Of a stretch of 32,548 bases of DNA, positions 32,376-32,548 are shown piece by piece. The first letter of the stretch is position 1. Every line of letters begins with the position of its first letter. Source of the stretch: Conoideocrella luteorostrata (taxonomy: Eukaryota; Ascomycota; Sordariomycetes; Hypocreales; Clavicipitaceae); NCBI GenBank assembly GCA_032433595.1, contig JASWJB010000407.1, positions 1-32,548 of the forward strand, written 5' to 3'. The notes beneath the pieces were generated by a model that was given only the letters and a program-made list of their open reading frames with translations, was not told the DNA's origin and made no database searches. The position numbers were made by a program, and so were the translations under genes.

Positions 32376-32548
32376 GTAAGTAGACTTTTTTTCCTTCTTG
32401 GCTTTGGCTCAGTCTCAAAATTATACCGCCCCTGGAGGCGGCAACCCCCCCAACGAGTATTGGAATTGATTGCATCTGGCGCCGGCGGTCACGGAATTTA
32501 CAGGCCCAGCCGATTGCCTACTCTTGTTTATAGCTGGTTGCTCTCCGT

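Noticed and set aside
1..32548. tRNA, 5S rRNA and CRISPR arrays
   Set aside because: I scanned for the GGTTCRANNCC B-box and for regularly spaced repeats; a few partial B-box matches (for example near 19480) had no A-box or cloverleaf, and CRISPR arrays are not expected in a fungal nucleus.

Overview
The window is nuclear DNA from a filamentous ascomycete (Pezizomycotina; a Sordariomycete is my best guess, on gene style only). The evidence is short spliceosomal introns (mostly 54-270 nt) with GTRNGT donors, branch-like CTGAC/CTAAC signals and YAG acceptors; CT-rich leaders before start codons; and recognisable fungal orthologues. I rebuilt the spliced genes by eye, checking that intron phase agrees at every junction.

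Layout, left to right. A truncated alpha/beta hydrolase (minus) runs off the left edge. The intronless peroxisome E3 ligase PEX10 (plus) lies head to head with it. PEX10 converges on a LYAR-type nucleolar zinc-finger gene (minus), whose first exon is only 21 nt and is split off by a 525-nt intron. A gene desert of about 6.9 kb follows (5507-12396). It contains most copies of a dispersed 9-mer, TACGGAGTA, and several palindromes and tandem repeats. Then comes a four-exon BEM46/ABHD13-type serine hydrolase (plus), converging on a three-exon NFX1/FAP1-type zinc-finger protein with an R3H domain (minus, 1108 aa).

A second desert of about 5.2 kb (18363-23608) separates NFX1 from a five-exon secreted copper-radical oxidase of the glyoxal oxidase family (plus, 1133 aa). 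This oxidase carries five WSC carbohydrate-binding domains before the catalytic part. A five-exon secreted carboxylesterase of type B follows on the same strand. The right edge holds the first exon of a mitochondrial pyruvate carrier subunit (MPC1-like), with a CACGTG box upstream.

PEX10, LYAR, BEM46, NFX1 and MPC1 are conserved housekeeping genes with no obvious shared pathway. The WSC oxidase and the esterase are both secreted enzymes and may act together outside the cell or at the wall, but nothing in the sequence proves co-regulation. I see no biosynthetic cluster, intact transposon, rRNA, tRNA or CRISPR array. The most unusual material is the non-coding DNA: a 9-mer about 60-fold over-represented, confined to non-coding sequence, and a compact structured element at 11092-11180.
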